Shown here in pieces: positions 10,436 through 22,457 of a stretch of 64,000 nucleotides of DNA. Every line of letters begins with the position of its first letter. The first letter of the stretch is position 1. A program made the translations under genes and the position numbers. The stretch is taken from contig OU612068.1 in the NCBI GenBank assembly GCA_914767715.1, positions 11,346,001 to 11,410,000 on the forward strand, written 5' to 3'. A model generated the notes under the pieces. That model searched no databases, was not told the origin of the DNA, and saw only the letters and a list, made by a program, of their open reading frames with translations. Source of the DNA: Membranipora membranacea. Lineage: Eukaryota; Bryozoa; Gymnolaemata; Cheilostomatida; Membraniporidae.

Positions 10436-12340
10436 TTACCTGCTAGTGCTCATTGCTTGGTCCAATGGATTGTGGTAGACACATACCAATTTTTGATAAT
10501 ATTGATCAACAAATTGTAGGGCTTGCACCACTGGCTTACCTTATCTTATCTTATTTGATAACAATTATTTCTTTCATTTTATTTTTGTCGAACTTTAGGG
10601 ATATTTATTGTCACCATGTAGTTATAGAAATAGAAAAATATATGTAGAATTTTTTTTTTGCGTATAGACCCTGATATGTGATCAACATTGAAGCCAAATT
10701 AAAAAAAACAAAATTGGTAGCCACATCATGCAATAAAAAAATATATTGAGGCTTGATGTTTGAGACTTGAAGCTGATGGTGTCTTCGACTGAGTAGCATG
10801 CATGGCACATTGCCTCAAGTCATCCAATAAAATGACATAACATTTTAATCATTTATTATCATTATTATTATTGTCATTTATATATAATGTAAATTAGGTG
10901 GGGCTCAGCAGGCTATAGAGAGTGTCGAGCACTTCATCTACAGTGTGTGAGCAAAGTGTGAACGGAATACGGATATGAAACGGAATATGAGGCCTCTATC
11001 TGTTCTCCGCATAATTCTTACGGATTTTCTCAACCATCATTGTCGTCCAAAACGTTGGTTTCTTCATGACAAACTCTTTTTAAACTCTATTTAAATATCT
11101 GCCTCAGGACCGTTTGTATATTTTAATATCTGTTGTTCATTATTGTGTTTGCAGGAATTAATGAGATCCTGTACTAAAAACCTCCTGTTCCTCTGACACA
11201 TTTTTCATTATGGGCTAAGCTGAAATATTTCTTTTGGGTATCTATAACTCACACAAATGACCAAGTCATCCAAATGAGAAATTCAAAGATCAGCGTCACG
11301 ACTGGGATGGCGTGAGTATGCAAAACATTTCTGTCATTTCAGAACTATGCACTACATAAGAGGCTGCACTTGCAGACATGTACAACGCACACTCTACTGT
11401 GTCTTCGATTTTTTAATCTTGATGGTAGATCCCCAATTTCAGCTCGGTTTAGCATGAGCCTTTTATGTCGTTTGAAGCAACATTTTAGGTATGAAGGTCG
11501 TTCTTAATCGATCGATTTAAATCCATCAATAAATTTGATTTGATTGTAGCCGTCTTCTCATTATACCGTCGGTTGTTGCGAGTCGTTGAATAGAAGCTAT
11601 GAAGGAAGATTTAATAGAGTGACAAGCGTGGTAAATCTTTGTAAGGTTGGGGATTTTGTGCAGCACTTTTCTTATTGTCATTGTTGTGGTTGTGTGTCAT
11701 AGTGGAAACTGTGAACCTAGTTGTTCAGAGTAAGCTTCTGGAGAAAAATATTACATATTACCTTTTACATCAATATATTAATCACGCACAAAATCTCAAT
11801 AGTCTCTGAACCAAATTAATTTACTAGAATGGTGACCGATTCACAAAAAACAGTTTTGTATTTTTTCTGGTTTTATGGTTCCATTCGAGATGAACTCAGA
11901 AAGATTCACTTACATCAGGATTGAAGGAAACATGCACAAATATATCCTACATCAGTTGTTGATCTACGTTCAGTTCTATCCATGCAAAATGGCAGGAACA
12001 ACCTCTGTCACAAAGAACACTTGGCTACCAGTAGGCCTGTAGGGCACTGATAAGGATTCATTTCATACTACACACACCAGATGTGTGAGTAGAAATGATA
12101 ATTGTCTCATCAAGGAAGAAAAATAATCACAATACAACTTCCTCCTAGCAAGCCAGAATGTAGATAGATCTACCGGATCATAACATTTAGCGCGTCTTCT
12201 ATGTTTTCTTTACTTCATGATTCCTTTATAGTGTTTTATGAGCTCTGGTGTCTCTGTATAGTGTCTATGATATTCGAATGTTTTATGACATCACTCACAA
12301 TCTTACCTTTGAGTTACTCCTATTGTATCTTCATAGCTGC
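10436..12340. other. Intergenic, no gene recognised
   Basis: AT-rich non-coding DNA with an ATT-rich run at about 10850-10880. No recognisable gene, RNA gene or mobile element ends. Confidence 0.4.
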
Positions 12341-12500
12341 CTATGTGTTACCAATGGTAGAGAGAAAGCCATCCAGAACATCTGTACAGCAACAAAGCTG
12401 GAACATGTCTCAGTAGATCGTATGATCTCCAGCTGGGGTGGTGGAGCGAACAAGCTCTACAATGCTGTTCCACGGAACCTTCGTCACATCTCAAAGTGAG
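12341..12500 (+). mobile_element. Possible LINE reverse-transcriptase C-terminal remnant
   Basis: One frame reads about 50 residues ending LYNAVPRNLRHISK and a stop. This resembles the short WN-x-LP-like motif close to the C-terminus of Jockey/CR1-type LINE proteins. There is no longer open frame and no target duplication. The assignment rests on a short motif only and could be coincidental. Confidence 0.3.
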
Positions 12501-13309
12501 GCAGGCTGCTACAATGCCGGGCTTGCATGCAAACATTCCAATATGACCAAATAAAGTTACTGATTTGTGGTGAGCTGCACTGATTAAATATTCAACATTA
12601 TGAATACCAGATTGTCATGTCAATAATGTACTTTCATTCGATAAAAAAGTTATTCAAAATCAGCCTTCGAGTAAAAAAGGCAACAAATTCTCAATCGAGA
12701 TGAATAAATAGGCATACAGGAAAATAATGTTTGAATGATTTATGCTTGATGTTTAGACGTAAAATATTCATATATATTAAATACTATGATATATATATAT
12801 ACAACCTATCGTCTTTTGTTGGTAATTTTCATTGATGTCCATTGGGACAGCCGTCACCTTCGTCTTTTGTCTGTCTTGCTGGCCCTTGCTTTTATTTGCT
12901 TTTTATTAACCATTATGCCAAACGCTATTTTAAGAACCAAATTTATTGCGCGTCAAATTTGGCACGTTATGGATAACATTTTATTTCATGAATTGCTGTT
13001 ATTAGTTCAAGATCAAGAAGAATGATGTAAATCTTACTGCTATATTCATTGCAGACAAATATTATGAAGGCTGTCGCTTAATAACCTGGAAGCTTTTGAA
13101 ACCCCACAACAAAGTTTGATAATCATAGATCCCCTTATTGTAGATGTTTAAAAAATATACTGGCTCAACCAAGTGTCTCATAACAATTTGAATTGTGTGA
13201 ATAAATTTTATTTTATATCAGAGCATGATTTTTGTGAAGAACATGCCTAGATTAAATGGTAGACAAACTTTGCTCATCAACTACACACTATTATAATCAT
13301 CATATCTTA
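12501..13309. other. Intergenic, no gene recognised
   Basis: AT-rich. The 79-codon ORF at 12786-13025 is hydrophobic but has no splice context or family resemblance. Confidence 0.35.
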
Positions 13310-13312
13310 CAG

Positions 13313-13447
13313 TACGTAATAGATGCAGAAAATGTCATTGCTGCAAACGTCACAGAACAAATAGAGTGTCACAAGGTCGGACATAAACAAATGCATTTAG
13401 CGTCCTTCAATCCATCCCAATTAGCTAAGACTGTGACGAGCTCTTAG
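13313..13447 (+). CDS. Orphan exon-like ORF, hypothetical
   Basis: A good 3' splice site (CATATCTTACAG, ending 13312) is followed by an open frame starting YVIDAENVIAANVTEQIE and ending in a TAG stop at 13447. The composition looks protein-like, but no upstream exon was found and I do not recognise the family. It may be the terminal exon of a gene or gene fragment, or chance. Confidence 0.25.
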   Translation, partial: YVIDAENVIAANVTEQIECHKVGHKQMHLASFNPSQLAKTVTSS

Positions 13448-13728
13448 ATGGAGGTAGGAACAGGAATCTCATATGTATGTACGTCATGTTTTCGCTGATC
13501 ACATTTTGGAGTGAGTGAGGAGGGGTTGAGTGTTGAGTAGGTTGCATTCATCCAATGATTACGACTTGATCAGCATAAAAAATTGATATTATTATTGATA
13601 TTATTATTCTGTAGACTCGACATATGCCATAACAACACACCTCCCTGTCTCTAGGTGTGGTTTTGAGGCCCAAATAGATATTAATGGATATCACATGCAC
13701 AGTTGTTGCCTTGTCTGACGTGGCACTC

Positions 13729-13949
13729 CTATTTTCTGTTTCGCAGCGAATGTGGAATTGTCTTCTTATGCTTACTAAATGATTTGAAGCATTCAAAAAA
13801 ATCTGTAGAGTCGTGTAGCTTCAGTGCATTGCCCATGGTATGACCTAAGGCCCCTTTGTCAAGAGTATTGCCCTTTGGTAGGGTCAGTATCCACTTCACT
13901 ACAGGATCAGACCTCAGGCTACTGGTATGACAGCTGGTAACACTTAAAT
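13729..13949 (-). CDS. Orphan terminal-exon-like ORF, hypothetical
   Basis: On the minus strand a 3' splice site (TTTTTGTTTCAG) precedes a frame of about 73 codons starting DLSVTSCHTSSLRSDPVVKW and running through LPKGNTLDKGALGHTMGNAL to a TAG stop. Composition is plausible for a real protein, but no upstream exon is visible before the LTR element at 14488. No family recognised; it may be a relic of a gene separated by the insertion. Confidence 0.3.
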
Positions 13950-13974
13950 CTGAAACAAAAAGATGGAGAAACAA

Positions 13975-14487
13975 TATAGCCTACTAGACTCTCACTTCAC
14001 TATCGGTTACAATTGATTTCAATAATTTGGCCTAGGAAATAAAAAGATACAAATTTTGAGTTTCCTCTCCACCAGCACAGGGAGCAAAACTCCTCATTAC
14101 CTGCCTTCAATAGGTTTTAGCAGGTGACACCAACCAAGAAAAACACAAAGTGAGTTTGGGAAAAAGACTTGAAAATCATATTAAGTCTATGGAATAAGCA
14201 AGGAGTAACTACTTGGTCTATGGTTGTGTCTTTGGTTGTGTCTGTGCTGGTAACTGCCTGTATCATATTTTACCTTCTGATAGCAGAGATAAACTTCTTA
14301 ATTTACTATTAGCTCTTGATAACAAAACATCTGAGGTCTGTTCATGATGTTTAGATTCCTTTTGTGAGTGACCCCCTTGCATCTCATCAAAGTGTGCTGC
14401 TGCATTCTCTTCATTTACAACAAATTATTACAAATTTAGCAAACATTCACTTTCACATTCAGCATGACACAACGCACACAAAAATAT
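13975..14487. other. Flank of the LTR retrotransposon insertion
   Basis: No coding. The last four bases (14484-14487, ATAT) are the left copy of the target-site duplication. Confidence 0.5.
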
Positions 14488-15177
14488 TGTTGTGAACGAG
14501 TTTAGATGAATGTGGTTACGCGTAATGTGAATCCTAGTAGAGATTGTGAGTATGAGGAATTTTATGTATTACATTAGCTAGTTGCCTTCTCGTGTACAAG
14601 AGAAGACAACTACAAAGTATCACAAATATGTTTAACAGTATGAATGGGAAGCCCTAGTTCATACATGAATGAACATGGATGATTAGGGAGAGTGAGTGAG
14701 GTATTAATAGCAAGTAAAGAGTTTAGCTCGGGGACTCTTGATCCACCGAGAGAGCTGAGCACAACAAAAATATTAATTGGAGCTGAAATATGTGGCAGCA
14801 GGACCCAGATATCTAGCCACATATTCAGTATTAGATAGTATTATAAAACAACCAGAAAATAACAACAAAAACAGCAACAAACAACAACAAACAACAACAA
14901 CATGATTGCGTGATTGTGCTTGCGAGTTAATATCTTGTTCTGTTTATATTTGTATATGTTTTCTATCATGACATTGTCTCTCACCCATGTTTTTGTCTAT
15001 CTCTAGGTTCGATATCACCGTAACAGGACAAGTCGATCAGGATTAAATTACTTTGATGGTTGTCGATTTAGAGGTAGAATAGTGTAATTCGGCGAGTTGT
15101 ATATTTATATGAATTGAGCATCTGCCATTAACTAGTTGTTAGTGTACACCCCAAAGTGCACCATTTCAAGTGTATCA
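14488..15177 (+). repeat. 5' LTR of the Gag-only retrotransposon
   Basis: 690 bp, TG..CA ends. It contains a hairpin (CTTCTC and GAGAAG arms, about 14585-14614) and an AACAACAA-rich tract at about 14860-14900. A 70-codon minus-strand ORF inside it is duplicated in the 3' LTR and is not considered a gene. Confidence 0.95.
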
Positions 15178-15398
15178 TTTTGTTGGAGCCGCCGGTTTCT
15201 CATCCCTCTCACGTTGCCGCGAGTTGTCCGATTTTTCTTTCCACATATTTTTTTTTCCAAGGCTCGATTGTAGTGTTTGCCCAAGATTATGTCGGTACTA
15301 GACAGGCCCGAGGCGTGCCTTTTTCTTTTGATTGGGCGGAAGATATAATTCCATTTTATCAATTTGTTTTCACTATTGTCAAATAGTCTTAGTCAGCT

Positions 15399-16349
15399 AT
15401 GGATGCTGCAAGTTTGATAGATTCACCTGATAGTCGGTTCCACATACCAATGTTTAATAATAATATAGGGGAAAGTTGGTCCGCCACACGGGACAAACTG
15501 CTAACTGTCAGTGAGTTCTTCAAGTTCAGCGAAAAACAAAAGATCGCTCTGCTGTCATTGAGCTTTGGAGGTAGCGCATGCTTTCAGTTTGGTATGGTCA
15601 AGAGTAGTGAATTCCAATCCATAATCGATAGGCTAGACATGGTTTTTGCTTGTCGCATTGAGTTAGCGCAATTTACCAAGTTGGATTTTACAATGGGACC
15701 ACAAGAATATGTGGGTGATTTTTTACAAAGATTATATGATGCTTCAGCTGACTTGAGGTTGTACTATGGGAAGTCGGAATTATTGCAAGCAATGGTTGCA
15801 CACAAATTCTTTCAAGGCTTACCCAGTGCAATGCAGGATTACATTGTCACTGCAGTTGAGGACAACAAGTCGTTGGAAAATCTCGAGATCTTGTTGGACT
15901 ACGCAAAAATTTTCTCCATCCAACAGAAATCAATTCCCAGTCAAACGCAATCCAACCCAAAAAAATTCAAACGAAAGTGTAAAAGAAAATCCCAGAAGCC
16001 CAACAGACTAACGTCTATCACAAGTAGCCTGGGTGGAGGGGCGTCAAATGGGGTGGCCATTGAGGTTGAGCAACTGATAATAGTGCTCCCTGACCCAATG
16101 GAAAAAACAACACAGGACAATGAAATGAGCTTTACTTCATATGAAGATAAATCAAATGTACAAATTTCTGATATAATAGCAGTGGATTACCCCCCACAGA
16201 CCAAGTTATATGACCTTGGATTGAATAACATGGATAATGATTTGGACACAGAAACACATGAAGATGAGGTAGTACCTGAAAGCTGTCCTTCAGATTTTTC
16301 AATAAATAATGCCAGCTCAGATGACGAGGGTTATCTGAGCGACATATAA
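15399..16349 (+). CDS. Gag-like capsid protein of LTR retrotransposon
   Basis: A 316-codon uninterrupted ORF starts at the first in-frame ATG 222 bp after the 5' LTR. Residues about 20-180 match the Ty3/gypsy-type retrotransposon Gag pattern: a helical domain, then EYVGDFLQRLYDASADLRLY and a KFFQGLP motif, corresponding to the conserved F-x-x-RL..A....F..GLP core. A strongly basic stretch follows (KKFKRKCKRKSQK, about residue 190), probably nucleic-acid binding. No CCHC zinc knuckle is visible. The C-terminal third is acidic (MDNDLDTETHEDE, ending SSDDEGYLSDI). Family knowledge suggests self-assembly into capsid-like particles. The intact frame next to near-identical LTRs suggests it is still under constraint or very young. 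Confidence 0.85.
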   Translation: MDAASLIDSPDSRFHIPMFNNNIGESWSATRDKLLTVSEFFKFSEKQKIALLSLSFGGSACFQFGMVKSSEFQSIIDRLDMVFACRIELAQFTKLDFTMGPQEYVGDFLQRLYDASADLRLYYGKSELLQAMVAHKFFQGLPSAMQDYIVTAVEDNKSLENLEILLDYAKIFSIQQKSIPSQTQSNPKKFKRKCKRKSQKPNRLTSITSSLGGGASNGVAIEVEQLIIVLPDPMEKTTQDNEMSFTSYEDKSNVQISDIIAVDYPPQTKLYDLGLNNMDNDLDTETHEDEVVPESCPSDFSINNASSDDEGYLSDI

Positions 16350-19293
16350 CAGTATTATTAGTATTAGAGCATTATTAGAAGCATGAGTAGCCAATTGTGA
16401 CTAATTAGTCGACCTATGCATGCTAGCGTATTATTTATGTATTGCTAAACAATAAAGTCCCTGATGAAGGCTGGAATTTCAGAGCAATTTCCATAATTCA
16501 TTTACCAAGAGATTACCTCAATAATGAGGGACATCCCCTGAGGATAAATAGACGATTGATCAATTATAGACTTCCAAGTCAGAACAGCAGCTTATAAAGG
16601 CGCATATTAAAAACATAGATTGTTGTTGTGTGGCCAGATTGTAGATTACAGGCACACAGGAATGTAAAAAAAAAAATGGATTTATTAGTACGAAGATATA
16701 TTTTTGATGTGTGGCCAGGTTGTAGGATACAGGCACACAGGATTGTACAAATGGTATCAAGAGTCAAGACACTCCCATTATAGCAATGGAATCATTGTTT
16801 GATAGCCACTGGTGTTAGAATAGAATCACAAGTTCTAACTATAGAATCAATTTAAAACTGACATGACGATGCAGGTCCTTATTTTCGATTATTTCGTGCA
16901 TATAATTTCAGCAATGAAAACCTATATTTTTCGATGAACCGCAATCAAGTCTCGTTTCATATTTCAGAGGGACTACAGTGCCCATCCGAGATAAAACAAA
17001 GCATCAACAGTATGCACTGAACAAGTTTTCAGGTTTTTAGCACCCACATAAAAATGAGATGGGTAGCACAGAGTTTGTATTGGAAGTAACTTAGCAAGGC
17101 TGAGTGATTATTATTATAACCCATCAAAAGGGGTGAAACCACAATTCGACTTACTAGATTAATAGCACCTACGGTAGATGGGTAGCATAGAGTTTTTCAC
17201 AGAAATAACTTAGCAATGCTGAGTGATAATACAGGGGCAAAACCACAGACCGACTTACTATGAAGTTAGGGTAGAATGAACAAATAAAATAAGGGCCCTC
17301 AGACGAACAATGACAATACATTAGGCATGGACACAGGCTGGACAATATATTACGCCTGGACAAGACATTAGGCCCAGACTATAATGCATTAGGCCAAGAC
17401 ACGTGTCAAACCCCGGGGTGCATGCATGCGCAGCGCAGCGAAAAAAGCCTTAGTGGTTTGCTGTATCAACCACAGAGTTACTTATTCTTATTGTAGTATA
17501 ATTATAGTATGATAAAACACTGTGCACATAATATTTTATGGATTAATTAGAAACATAATTAGGCCTCTGTTCACTGAATCAGTCATTAGTTTTCAGGACC
17601 TCAAGCCAGGCCAGGGCATACAATCTGGCTTGAGACTTTCATTTACAGGAGCAAAGAGCTTCATATGGGCTCAACGATTTATTTATTCCCAGTAGACTAT
17701 ATAGATAAGTGGAATTCACACTGGCTGATCAGTATCGCATTATTTATAGGGTTTTAAGAGGATTTTATGGGCGTTGTGTTAATTAGGTACCAGTTTGAGC
17801 AACTCATTTGCCGCAACCATGGTTACTATAGATAACCTACCATGGATCTTATATTAGTCATATTTTGTTAAGCATCACTAAACGCTAGACACATTAATTT
17901 GTATCAGGACCCGGATCAAAGCTTATCATATGCATAAGAGAACGTATGAGATCTATCAACATTATTTATAACCAACTGTGAATTAACATTTATCATTTCC
18001 CTTACAGGCAGGTCAACCAATTTATTCAACATATTTTACCCCGCATTTGTGGTTGGTTATCACCAACAGGATGAGCAGAATTTGGGGAAAGGGCATAACT
18101 TATCATTACTGTTCATCATTGACAGCTGTTAAACATGTCAATTCGCAATGAGCGTCTGTCTGATGTATATCAGGCACTCATCAGCCCAAACCATAGCAAT
18201 TATTCACATTTTAGGCTATAAAAAAAATACATTAATGTATGATGTATTTCCCATATGTATTTTCCTCAGAGACTTTATCTATAGTCTCTGTTTTGCATAA
18301 ATGCTTATTTAACCATTATGGATCATTCATCAAAGCTTGTGCTATGAATGATGTTTATGCCGGTATCATGATGTATTCCCATATGTATTTACATCAGAGA
18401 CTACATCTATAGTCTCTGTTATCATGGTCGATGTAGCCCAAATTATATTGACACACAGTAAATTTGAAGATTTGTGCCCAGAAGAGGCACCAACCACCAT
18501 TTGGTTTTGTAATATTTTATCCCATACAGGTTGAGTGGGAGGTAAGTACTCTTACTGAATTGCAAGAATTGTAGGCTTGCGAAGGACAATGGACCCACGT
18601 ATCTACATATGCAGTAAACATCAATATATATATATATATGAGGACTGCGAAGAAGTTGAAACGAAAAGAGGAGAACGCGTCATCTCTTTATTTTCAACAT
18701 GGAGTGCTCAGAGAAGTACACATTATATATATTCAAAGTCCAATATCCAATCATTATTACCCACATTTGTGTCAGCTGAAACTTTATAATCTGTATAACC
18801 CATGCACGGTATCTGCATAGCGTTATTATCACACTATTACCAAGTAGTGTCACCCACATACACATACACATATATACAGGGACCGTAATCAACTAATGTG
18901 TTAATCACCCTCAAGGTTGAGCATGTGATCATTTGTAATAGCGACATTTATACATACACATTTACGTACATATAAACCCACCTACATGCATACATACATG
19001 CAGGGATATATACATACGTACATACATACACACATATATAGGTCCATACAAACATGCGTACATGCGTACATACATACACGCATGCATACATTATGTGTAT
19101 ACATACATATGCGCTCATATATAAGTGCATACAAACATACATATATATATATACATACACACAAAATGCATGCAAACATACAAGCATGCAAACAAAACAA
19201 AAAAATGAAAGAATGAAAAGTAAAACATACAAAAAAATTTGTTATAGCATACGCAGAGGTCGAGGACGACCTCAACATTTTTGTGTGGGAGGA
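16350..19293 (+). other. Non-coding interior of LTR element, built from tandem duplications
   Basis: No pol or env homology in any frame. Several local duplications are visible: GTGTGGCCAG..GGCACACAGG at 16627-16660 and 16710-16742; GATGGGTAGCA..GAGTTT blocks at about 17059 and 17179; GACAATA..ATTAGG motifs at 17310-17400; and a CAGAGACT..ATCTATAGTCTCTGTT block at 18267-18292 and again at 18395-18421. Towards the 3' end lies a (CATA)n tract. A palindrome, GAGGTCGAGGACGACCTC (19256-19273), sits just before the polypurine tract. Confidence 0.75.
18948..19190. repeat. (CATA)n / (TACA)n microsatellite
   Basis: Degenerate tetranucleotide repeat inside the LTR element. It produces long spurious Tyr/Cys/Val-rich or His/Thr-rich ORFs on both strands. 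Confidence 0.9.
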
Positions 19294-19983
19294 TGTTGTG
19301 AACGAGTTTAGATGAATGTGGTTACGCGTAATGTGAATCCTAGTAGAGATTGTGAGTATGAGGAATTTTATGTATTACATTAGCTAGTTGCCTTCTCGTG
19401 TACAAGAGAAGACAACTACAAAGTATCACAAATATGTTTAACAGTATGAATGGGAAGCCCTAGTTCATACATGAATGAACATGGATGATTAGGGAGAGTG
19501 AGTGAGGTATTAATAGCAAGTAAAGAGTTTAGCTCGGGGACTCTTGATCCACCGAGAGAGCTGAGCACAACAAAAATATTAATTGGAGCTGAAATATGTG
19601 GCAGCAGGACCCAGATATCTAGCCACATATTCAGTATTAGATAGTATTATAAAACAACCAGAAAATAACAACAAAAACAGCAACAAACAACAACAAACAA
19701 CAACAACATGATTGCGTGATTGTGCTTGCGAGTTAATATCTTGTTCTGTTTATATTTGTATATGTTTTCTATCATGACATTGTCTCTCACCCATGTTTTT
19801 GTCTATCTCTAGGTTCGATATCACCGTAACAGGACAAGTCGATCAGGATTAAATTACTTTGATGGTTGTCGATTTAGAGGTAGAATAGTGTAATTCGGTG
19901 AGTTGTATATTTATATGAATTGAGCATCTGCCATTAACTAGTTGTTAGTGTACACCCCAAAGTGCACCATTTCAAGTGTATCA
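19294..19983 (+). repeat. 3' LTR of the Gag-only retrotransposon
   Basis: 690 bp, identical to the 5' LTR apart from one transition seen by eye (T at 19899). It is followed by the ATAT target duplication at 19984-19987. Confidence 0.95.
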
Positions 19984-22457
19984 ATATGCAAGCGTGATGA
20001 AAACCCCTGAGATTCTGGACTCTTTAGTAATTGAGGGATTGATTATTCTTAGCAGGAGTGGCCAAGTTTGAGATATGTGACTTTTTAGAGTGGTGTATTC
20101 TGGGTATTCGGTTTGGTAAAAGTTGCTCTGTTGTGGTATGTGGCTAGGAAAAAACCAGGTAAATCCCCCTTGCATGTACAATGCTGTTGTTTGAACAGTA
20201 TCCTCATCCCGAAGGGATATACGCATGGAGAGCCTCATCATTTCATTTGTTTTATTAATTTCATTATTCAAATTACTTTATTGAATAAATATACCCAAAT
20301 TATTATCAAATGCAAATAGTGCCAAAGAAACCCAATTTATTTGCTATCACACTGCTACTAAATTCTTGCGGTATTATTATTAATTATATTAAATTATAAT
20401 GTTATGAGTTTGACCAATCATAAACACTTCTTTTTTTTTCTTAACACTATATTTGGCAATTCAAATCATTTTTAGGAAAATGTTTTAACTTTTTTAGTGC
20501 CAAAACAGATGAGAGGAAAAAGAGAAAAAAAGAAGAAGCTATAAATGTGAACGGGGATATTTAAATACTCATTGCTTGAAACAGGAGAGACCAAAATAGA
20601 CTACTCGTGTACTTTCCTTGCTAATGCCCTCTTCCTCAGCCTCAGGAGAATTCTTGCCCTCTCTGATGTAATCACTAATTTCAACTGCTTAATCCAGTTA
20701 GCCTGCAATCGGATTTGCCTCCCCCCCCCCACTATGATAAGCTGTAGCCTTGCTGTAACTGTTGTAAAATATTAATCATACCTATCACAATTTAGTGTGG
20801 TGAAAAGGTCAATTATGCAAGTATTGCACCAGAAGTGTAGTTGATCTGCAAATCCTTGACAGATCAGGTATTAACGGATGTTTGCGTTGACAAAGTGATT
20901 TATTCTCGTGCCAATCAGAACCCAATGTCATCACAGTATGTTAGCTTGGAAAACAGAGGCATTATAATGTGCCCATAAATACCAGGATATCACTCCCGGG
21001 ATCCTGGTTGCAGAGACTGACCTATGAAGAAGTCAACAATCTGGCCGATTCTGTAACCGTATTCGGAGGTATGGAAAGTTAAAAGTAAAGACCCTTGTTG
21101 ACAGGATACAAAGCATGCAGTTGATTGACATTCTGGCATTGTGTTATTGTGATTGCAAGGTATTTCGCTATATTTGACTATGCAGTATATGTATTCGCAA
21201 CCATACCAAACAACAAACAGGAGAATATGGTTTGATTTAAAACCTAACAATAATGCAAAGTGTTCACTTAATAAAACCAGATGTCACAATTCAGCAAAGT
21301 AGTCATTCTAATAATATTAGGTTTCAAAACCAATGACTTATGATTTATGCTGAGGACAGTTAAATACTGGAGATATACATGATCAGGTAGTGTGATTGCC
21401 TTCTATATAACATGAAAAACTGCGTCTACAAGTAATTTGTATGGATTTGGCACTAAAAATCTCATCTTTCTACCTTTTCCGGCTTGAAGCATGTGCGGGT
21501 AACTGTACAATGCGGCCCCACCCTACCATCCACACCATTTTGCTGAATTCCCAGCTGTTCCATCTGAACTGATGGTATCCTTTTACCTCTGCCTAGGTTT
21601 CCCTATTACATATTTGCAAAAGGTGTATATCATTTCACTTCTCATTGATTTAGTAAAAATGCTTTGAGGTGACCCAGGAAGGGAAGGCTGTGCACTTCAT
21701 ATAAACAAAGGTTGTTATAGATCTTGAAGGTTTAAAGCCATACATGATTTATTGCATATAAGCCCGAAACCAAAAACCCAGTACCAACCATACCTCAGCC
21801 AGTTGCGGTGACCCTTGTTTGATATGAGATATGAGAGAACCCGGGTGCTTTGCTAGGTCCTGTTCAGTATAAGTTGTTTTTTCTAGCATTTTAGACAAGT
21901 GCGGGTATTTGACAGGCAAAGTTCCAGATGTCACAGTGACAGTCCAAAAGTATTTTATATATAGGTATACATCAATCTAAGTCAGTAACAAAAACCTGAC
22001 AAAAAACAGATCATTACTTTGAAATAACTGCAGATTTGAAGGCAGTGCAATAGAAGGGATGACAATCATTATGCAAATTGGTTATCACCAATCCTGATGA
22101 AATATGTTTCGACATTGGCAAAGTGGAAGGGCAAGATAGACGAAGCAGGGGTGAAGGTATGCAGATTGTAACTTTTTCCAATATAACTTTCCAGTGAAAT
22201 ACAAGTAAATATACATGGCAACCAGTAAAAGAGCAACAAAGTGTACCAAAATTCTATCAACTTTTGAGACTCGGTTTTCAATTACCCGACACCAGCTGGG
22301 GATGTTGATTCCATAATACGCCCCTGTGATAAATATCTAGATTTTCCATAAAACCAGGACCTAGCTTGGTCAGGCTAACCAGGACTAGTAGCATCAAAAT
22401 TATTCATGGTATCATATCTAGAAATTGACTGAACTCTCCATTTCATTTTTCTACTAG
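19984..22457. other. Intergenic and possible 5' UTR introns upstream of the transporter
   Basis: No coding block recognised; a C10 run lies at about 20721-20730. The start codon of the next gene directly follows a 3' splice site (TTTTTCTACTAG), so a non-coding 5' exon probably lies somewhere here. Confidence 0.4.

Larger units (their letters stand above)
14488..19983 (+). mobile_element. Complete, Gag-only (non-autonomous) LTR retrotransposon
   Basis: Two 690-bp LTRs (14488-15177 and 19294-19983) start TGTTGTGAACG and end GTGTATCA, the canonical TG..CA. The element is flanked by ATAT at 14484-14487 and 19984-19987, a 4-bp target duplication. Just inside the 5' LTR lies TGGAGCCGCCGG, a possible primer-binding site; a short polypurine tract GGGAGGA (19287-19293) abuts the 3' LTR. 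The 4.1-kb interior encodes one Gag-like ORF (15399-16349) and then 2.9 kb of non-coding, internally duplicated sequence with no protease, reverse transcriptase, RNase H or integrase. It must therefore have been mobilised by enzymes in trans. The only LTR difference I see is C at 15093 versus T at 19899, so insertion was recent. Confidence 0.93.

Noticed and set aside
14610-14822. 70-codon minus-strand ORF, repeated at 19416-19628
   Set aside because: It occurs twice only because it lies inside both LTRs; no homology.
16350-19293. Degenerate pol or env genes in the LTR element
   Set aside because: No reverse-transcriptase, protease, integrase or envelope motif was found in any frame; the region consists of short local duplications and microsatellite.
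18948-19311. Several 70-98 codon ORFs on both strands
   Set aside because: They are translations of the CATA microsatellite.
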